From Bacillus sp. 7884-1 (GTDB taxonomy: Bacteria; Bacillota; Bacilli; Bacillales; Cytobacillaceae): DNA of 64,000 bases. Positions 60,278 to 64,000 of this stretch are shown one piece after another (within the stretch, counting starts at the first letter, position 1; each line of letters opens with the position of its first letter). The translations under genes and the position numbers were made by a program. Below the pieces are notes generated by a model. The model searched no databases. It saw only the letters and a list, made by a program, of their open reading frames with translations, and was not told where the DNA came from. Where the stretch lies: positions 62,001 to 126,000 of the forward strand of contig NZ_NPDD01000063.1 in the NCBI RefSeq assembly GCF_002272245.1. The letters run 5' to 3'.

Positions 60278-60830
60278 ATAAAAAGGCTGTCATAATGCTG
60301 TTGGCAACAGTTTTCCAAATGGATGAATCAGTCTGATAGGATGTCCCAAGACGTTTATATAATGCCATTTGCTTCTCTTGGAAATCCGGTGCTTCCTTAT
60401 CAGGCAGTTCTGCACGTCCCTTTTCTACAAGAGCCTGCATTTCAGGTGCACGCGGCCCCCAAACTCCAACTTCATTTCCTTCTTGGTCAATGAAAATAAA
60501 AATTGGTATCGCTCTAGAAGTACCATTCGTTAAATATCGGTCCATTAACTCAAGGTTTTGATCCCTTAGTACAAAACGCACCTCTATATTGGCAGCTTCA
60601 GCCACTCTTAGCAATACCGGGTTATTAAGCATGGCGTCACCACACCAATCCTCTGTAAGAACAATGGCTCGCAGCTTTTTCGATTGCATTGCTTCAAGTT
60701 TTCTTTTGTCCTCTTCCTTTAACTCAAAGCGTTCATAAATGGAAACCATTTCTTCTTTATTCCGTGTCATTGCATCAATGTACTGATCTTTTGTTAATCC
60801 CTTTTGAAACCAAGAATTTAATTCCAACAT
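60276..60830 (-). CDS. Thioredoxin-fold protein (single-Cys active site)
   Basis: 184 aa from ATG 60830 (GGGAG upstream); the longer frame lacks a ribosome site. Thioredoxin fold with 'VLTEDWCGDAMLNNPVLLRVAE' near residue 60: only the first Cys of the CxxC pair is present (WCGDA). 'TSRAIPIFIFIDQEGNEVGVWGPRAPEMQAL' holds the cis-Pro strand. No signal peptide. Such proteins are annotated as thioredoxin family in Bacillus; the missing second Cys means it cannot act as a normal dithiol reductase. Function unknown. Confidence 0.85.
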   Translation of the reverse strand: MLELNSWFQKGLTKDQYIDAMTRNKEEMVSIYERFELKEEDKRKLEAMQSKKLRAIVLTEDWCGDAMLNNPVLLRVAEAANIEVRFVLRDQNLELMDRYLTNGTSRAIPIFIFIDQEGNEVGVWGPRAPEMQALVEKGRAELPDKEAPDFQEKQMALYKRLGTSYQTDSSIWKTVANSIMTAFL

Positions 60831-61043
60831 AAACACTCCCTTCAACTTACTATTATCATAATCCTTCCAATCCTTACTTACAAACATATGGATTATCCCT
60901 TTCCTACCATTATAGTACAAGCATTTTTTCCTATTTTAAGAAAGTAATAAATTAACAATAGAAAAAGTATTTTCAAATTGGTAGAATATTTTATATATAG
61001 ATAATATTATTTTAATTTATTTTCTACAATAGGGGGAAAATCT

Positions 61044-62522
61044 ATGTCCAATGAAACACTTCAGCTGGTATCAATTGGAATTTACCTTGCCATGATGCTT
61101 TTTATCGGTTGGTATTCCTATCGAAAAACCAGCAATCTAACGGATTATATGCTTGGGGGAAGGTCTTTAGGTCCAGCTGTAACTGCTTTAAGTGCTGGAG
61201 CTGCTGATATGAGCGGCTGGCTGTTAATGGGGTTACCTGGTGGAATTTATGTAACTGGTTTAGCTGATGCCTGGATTGCCATTGGTTTAACAATTGGCGC
61301 TTATCTTAACTGGTTATTGGTTGCACCTCGACTACGCTCTTATACACAGGTTGCCAATGATTCTATTACGATTCCAAGCTATCTTGAAAATCGATTTAAA
61401 GATAATACGAAACTGCTACGTATCGTTTCAGGTATCGTTATTCTTATTTTCTTTACTTTCTATGTTTCATCTGGTTTAGTTTCTGGCGCTGTCTTTTTTG
61501 AAAGCTCATTCGGTACAAGTTACCTTACAGGTCTTTTAATTGTTGGCGGTGTAACCATTGCCTACACATTATTTGGTGGTTTTCTGGCTGTAAGTTATAC
61601 AGACTTCATCCAAGGGTTAATGATGCTGATTGCCCTTCTCCTAGTTCCGGCTATTGGAATTTTCTCAGTAGGTGGTCCTGCGGAAACCTTTGATACGATT
61701 CGTGCTATTGATCCAACATATCTTGATTTCTTTAAAGGTACAACAACTTTAGGAATTATTTCTGCAATGGCTTGGGGACTTGGTTATTTTGGCCAGCCGC
61801 ATATTATTGTACGTTTTATGGCCATCACCACTGTAAAAGAAACAAAAAGTGCCCGCCGCATTGGAATGGGTTGGATGATTTTCTCACTTATTGGTACGAT
61901 CTTTACTGGATTCATCGGAATTGCCTTCTTCCATAACAATCCACAGCATGTATTGGAGAATCCTGAAGCCGTATTTATTGAATTAAGTCAGATTTTATTC
62001 CATCCTTTATTCGCTGGATTTGCTTTAGCAGCCATTCTTGCAGCGATTATGAGTACAATCTCATCACAATTAATCGTTACTTCCAGTGCATTAGTGGAAG
62101 ATCTATATAAAGTAGTCATGAACAAAAAAGCTTCAGACAAACATCTTGTCTTCTTAGGAAGAATGGCTGTTCTTTTGGTAGCAGTTGTTGCTGCCATCCT
62201 TGCACTTGACCAAAACAGCACCATACTAGACCTTGTTGCATATGCATGGGCAGGCTTCGGTGCAGCATTCGGACCAATCATTATTCTAAGTTTATTCTGG
62301 AGAAAGATGACCCATTGGGGAGCACTTTTTGGAATGATTGTTGGTGCTGTCACCGTTATTGTTTGGAAAAATGTTGGTCTTGGCGACACACTTTATGAGA
62401 TTGTTCCGGGCTTTGTCCTTAACCTAATCGTCGCTGTTATCGTAAGCTTTATCACTTACAAGAAAAATGAAGTAATCGAAAAAGAATTTGATGAAAGTGT
62501 CCGCTTATTAAAACAAGACTAG
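61044..62522 (+). CDS. putP: Sodium/proline symporter (PutP/OpuE)
   Basis: 492 aa, thirteen membrane helices of the SSS family. 'DYMLGGRSLGPAVTALSAGAADMSGWLLMGLPG' early on and 'GWMIFSLIGTIFTGFIG' later; sodium-site residues in 'SAGAADMSGW' are present. Start ATG with AGGGGGAAAA upstream and TAATAT in the promoter region. B. subtilis has two such proteins, PutP (nutrient) and OpuE (osmoprotection, also 492 aa and located beside gatCAB). The position near gatB favours the OpuE ortholog, but no SigB promoter was identified. Confidence 0.93.
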   Translation: MSNETLQLVSIGIYLAMMLFIGWYSYRKTSNLTDYMLGGRSLGPAVTALSAGAADMSGWLLMGLPGGIYVTGLADAWIAIGLTIGAYLNWLLVAPRLRSYTQVANDSITIPSYLENRFKDNTKLLRIVSGIVILIFFTFYVSSGLVSGAVFFESSFGTSYLTGLLIVGGVTIAYTLFGGFLAVSYTDFIQGLMMLIALLLVPAIGIFSVGGPAETFDTIRAIDPTYLDFFKGTTTLGIISAMAWGLGYFGQPHIIVRFMAITTVKETKSARRIGMGWMIFSLIGTIFTGFIGIAFFHNNPQHVLENPEAVFIELSQILFHPLFAGFALAAILAAIMSTISSQLIVTSSALVEDLYKVVMNKKASDKHLVFLGRMAVLLVAVVAAILALDQNSTILDLVAYAWAGFGAAFGPIIILSLFWRKMTHWGALFGMIVGAVTVIVWKNVGLGDTLYEIVPGFVLNLIVAVIVSFITYKKNEVIEKEFDESVRLLKQD

Positions 62523-62530
62523 ATCAGATA

Positions 62531-62558
62531 GAATGCCCATAATTTTTATGGGCATTTC
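62531..62558. terminator. Terminator between the proline symporter and the DUF421 remnant
   Basis: GAATGCCCAT / ATGGGCATTTC with a short T-rich loop; serves convergent genes. Confidence 0.85.
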
Positions 62559-63235
62559 TACTTGAAAGACTGTACAAAAAGACCGTCGCCATGTAGCCAT
62601 TCTGCAATAAATACATCTTTGTAATCAGTAATTTGTTGAGTAATTAATTGTGATTTTAGCCACGATTCATCAAAGCCCAAATCAAAAATTTCATCCCATA
62701 ATACTTCACCATCTCTTATTAAGGTGACAGGTACAGAAACTACTTTGGAAGGCATATTGAAATCTTCCTGAGTAGTTTTTTGATATTTTGACTTTTTTAA
62801 TATGCTAATCGATCCGTTCGCCTCTAAATAGCAAAAGGCTACTTCACGAATAGAAAAGGTTTCACTTTGCCTGCGTATACTTTGAAGTTGGTTAATATTC
62901 ATCCTATTTTTCCTTAAGGCTTCTCGATCTACAACTCCATTTTTAATTAGTGCTGAAGGTTTTCCTTCAACAACTCCCCTGAAGGAAAGGATTTTTTGAC
63001 TTAGGTATTCAACAAAAAATAGTAATCCTCCCCATACCGCCATTGATTAAACGATATAAAAAACTCCTATTTTATGATCATATAAAGCATTTCCTAATAA
63101 TTCACCTAATACAATTGCTGCGATAAAAGAAAAAGGAGTAAATTGACTAATGATTTTCTTTCCTACAATCTTCACAATAACAAAGAGGAAAAAAAATCCA
63201 ACCATAAGTTCAATTGTTAACTGCATGATTTTCAT
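62558..63235 (-). pseudogene. DUF421 (YetF family) membrane protein with an in-frame stop
   Basis: Read straight through, the frame would give about 225 aa, the usual YetF length: N-terminal membrane segments ('LTIELMVGFFFLFVIVKIVGKK', 'FIAAIVLGELLGNALYDHKIG') then the DUF421 soluble domain ('SFRGVVEGKPSALIKNGVVDREALRKNRMNINQL'). It is interrupted by TAA at 63047-63049 (minus strand), after which the same frame continues with Ser-Met-Ala-Val. A start at the internal ATG (63043) lacks a ribosome site. Likely start ATG 63235 with GGAG upstream. A sequencing error would also explain it. Confidence 0.82.
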
Positions 63236-63327
63236 TTCGTTACGAACTCCATTCAACAATCTTTGACTTCTTCACTAGTATTAGCAAAAGTTCTTTCAAA
63301 CCATCATTAAATGATCAAATTTTGTCG

Positions 63328-63743
63328 TTAATCAAACGTTTGATTAAATTGAGTCTAAACTATTATTAATAAAGGTTTTCTCACCTAAAAACAGTAGAAT
63401 TTTGTCTTTTAACCAAACGTTTGATTAGTTTTGCCTTACCACCTATAAATAAAGGTCTTATCTCTAATAAAGAGCAAAATAAATGTCGATTTATTTCCTA
63501 ATAATTATTTAACTGCGCTTCATACTTTAAATCAAGTTGGGTTTCGACAGGTCTCGTCAGCAGAACTATTAATCAAACGTTTGATTAAAATGATAACAAA
63601 TCCCTGTATATAAAGGGTTTTCTTCAAAAAAAGGGTAGAAAAAAGTCAACTAATCAATCGTTTGATTAGTTTTACCTCAAGCCCATATTTAAAAAGGTTT
63701 TTCCCGGGAAATCTAAAAAAAGAATGTCGAAGATCTATTCGAC
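63328..63743. repeat. Four-unit array of about 81-base repeats with a TTAATCAAACGTTTGATTAA palindrome
   Basis: Palindromes at 63328-63347 (perfect 20 bases), 63411-63427, 63569-63588 (perfect) and 63650-63669. Spacing is 81, 160 and 81 bases, i.e. multiples of about 80. The units share 'TATAAATAAAGGT.TT.TC' and end near 'TGTCGA'. The same family occurs at 15540-15900 with double spacing. The stretch 63236-63780 contains only this array and the gatB terminator; no gene is supported. Confidence 0.8.
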
Positions 63744-63771
63744 AAAAAAACTGGCAGAGAAATCTGCCAGC
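63744..63771 (-). terminator. Terminator of gatB
   Basis: CTGGCAGA (63751-63758) / TCTGCCAG (63763-63770), followed by TTTTTTTGTCG on the minus strand. Confidence 0.88.
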
Positions 63772-63780
63772 TTAGTGTTT

Positions 63781-64000
63781 TTATCGTTTCGTTAATTCCT
63801 GCTGTAATAATTGATTAACCATTTGTGGATTTGCCTGCCCCTTTGTTGCTTTCATTAGCTGGCCAACCAGGAATCCCACTGCCTTATTTTTACCGTTCTT
63901 AAAGTCTTCAACGGATTGTGGATTCGAGTCGAGAACTTCTGAAATGATTTTCAACAGTGTTCCTTCATCTGATATTTGTACGAGCCCTTTGTCCTTAACG
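63781..64000 (-). CDS. gatB: Aspartyl/glutamyl-tRNA amidotransferase subunit B, C-terminal part (cut by window edge)
   Basis: The minus-strand frame ending at TAA 63781 gives '[21 protein letters not shown]' and ends '[12 protein letters not shown]', the C-terminal GatB/YqeY tail domain. About 72 residues are visible; the rest lies beyond the window. GatCAB converts Glu-tRNA(Gln) and Asp-tRNA(Asn) to the amide forms. gatC and gatA are expected upstream on the same strand, outside the window. Confidence 0.95.
   Translation of the reverse strand, partial: VKDKGLVQISDEGTLLKIISEVLDSNPQSVEDFKNGKNKAVGFLVGQLMKATKGQANPQMVNQLLQQELTKR

Noticed and set aside
63328-63743. CRISPR array
   Set aside because: The repeats are about 81 bases apart, the intervening sequence is itself related between units, and no cas genes are present.

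Overview
The window reads as a chromosomal segment of a low-GC, endospore-forming Bacillaceae (Bacillus/Neobacillus type). It starts inside a ger spore-germination operon and ends inside gatB. Most genes have strong Shine-Dalgarno sequences and hairpin terminators, and the genes pncB, dagK, rlmCD, plsY, gatB, lytST, cstA and a neutral protease are typical of this family. I see no tRNA, rRNA, CRISPR array, prophage or intact insertion sequence.

Layout: 1-2 kb germination proteins GerB (partial) and GerC. 2.2-5 kb a two-enzyme aldolase/acetaldehyde dehydrogenase pair with an IclR regulator. 5.2-9.5 kb a TetR repressor divergent from a SwrC-type RND pump. 9.5-14.5 kb a heme-stress locus: HssRS two-component system, HrtBA exporter and a small oxidase-like membrane protein, with two direct-repeat boxes of HssR type. 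14.6-17.2 kb a DUF45 metalloprotease, a repeat cluster and an MFS transporter. 17.4-30.4 kb a large sugar or ribosyl-compound regulon: LacI regulator, lipoprotein binding protein and two CUT1-type permeases without an ATPase, ribokinase, an AtuA-like/DUF4387 pair and four ADP-ribosylglycohydrolase paralogs, under two promoters that each carry two TGTAACCGGTTACA-type operators.

30.6-36.7 kb holds cysK, two divergent sugar genes fused by a deletion, a short CysJ-like reductase and a secreted M4 protease. 36.7-40.5 kb is potABCD. 40.5-46.7 kb has a CC-motif protein, cstA with lytST, and several GGGGACGGTTCT repeat elements. 47-64 kb keeps the order gatB ... dagK ... rlmCD known from Bacillus, with many genes between them: proline symporter, PlsY, an ECF sigma operon with ATGA overlaps, a secreted GH2 glycosidase, pncB and small membrane proteins.

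The best candidate for an undescribed system is the 17.4-30.4 kb regulon. Proposed model, inferred: the importer brings in a ribosylated or other glycosidic compound, the ADP-ribosylglycohydrolase-fold enzymes cleave it, ribokinase phosphorylates the released sugar, and the AtuA/DUF4387 pair handles another part. The second strong candidate is the heme-stress locus, where the small heme-copper-oxidase-like protein has its own HssR-type promoter. Many coding starts were moved from the longest reading frame to the codon with a proper ribosome binding site.
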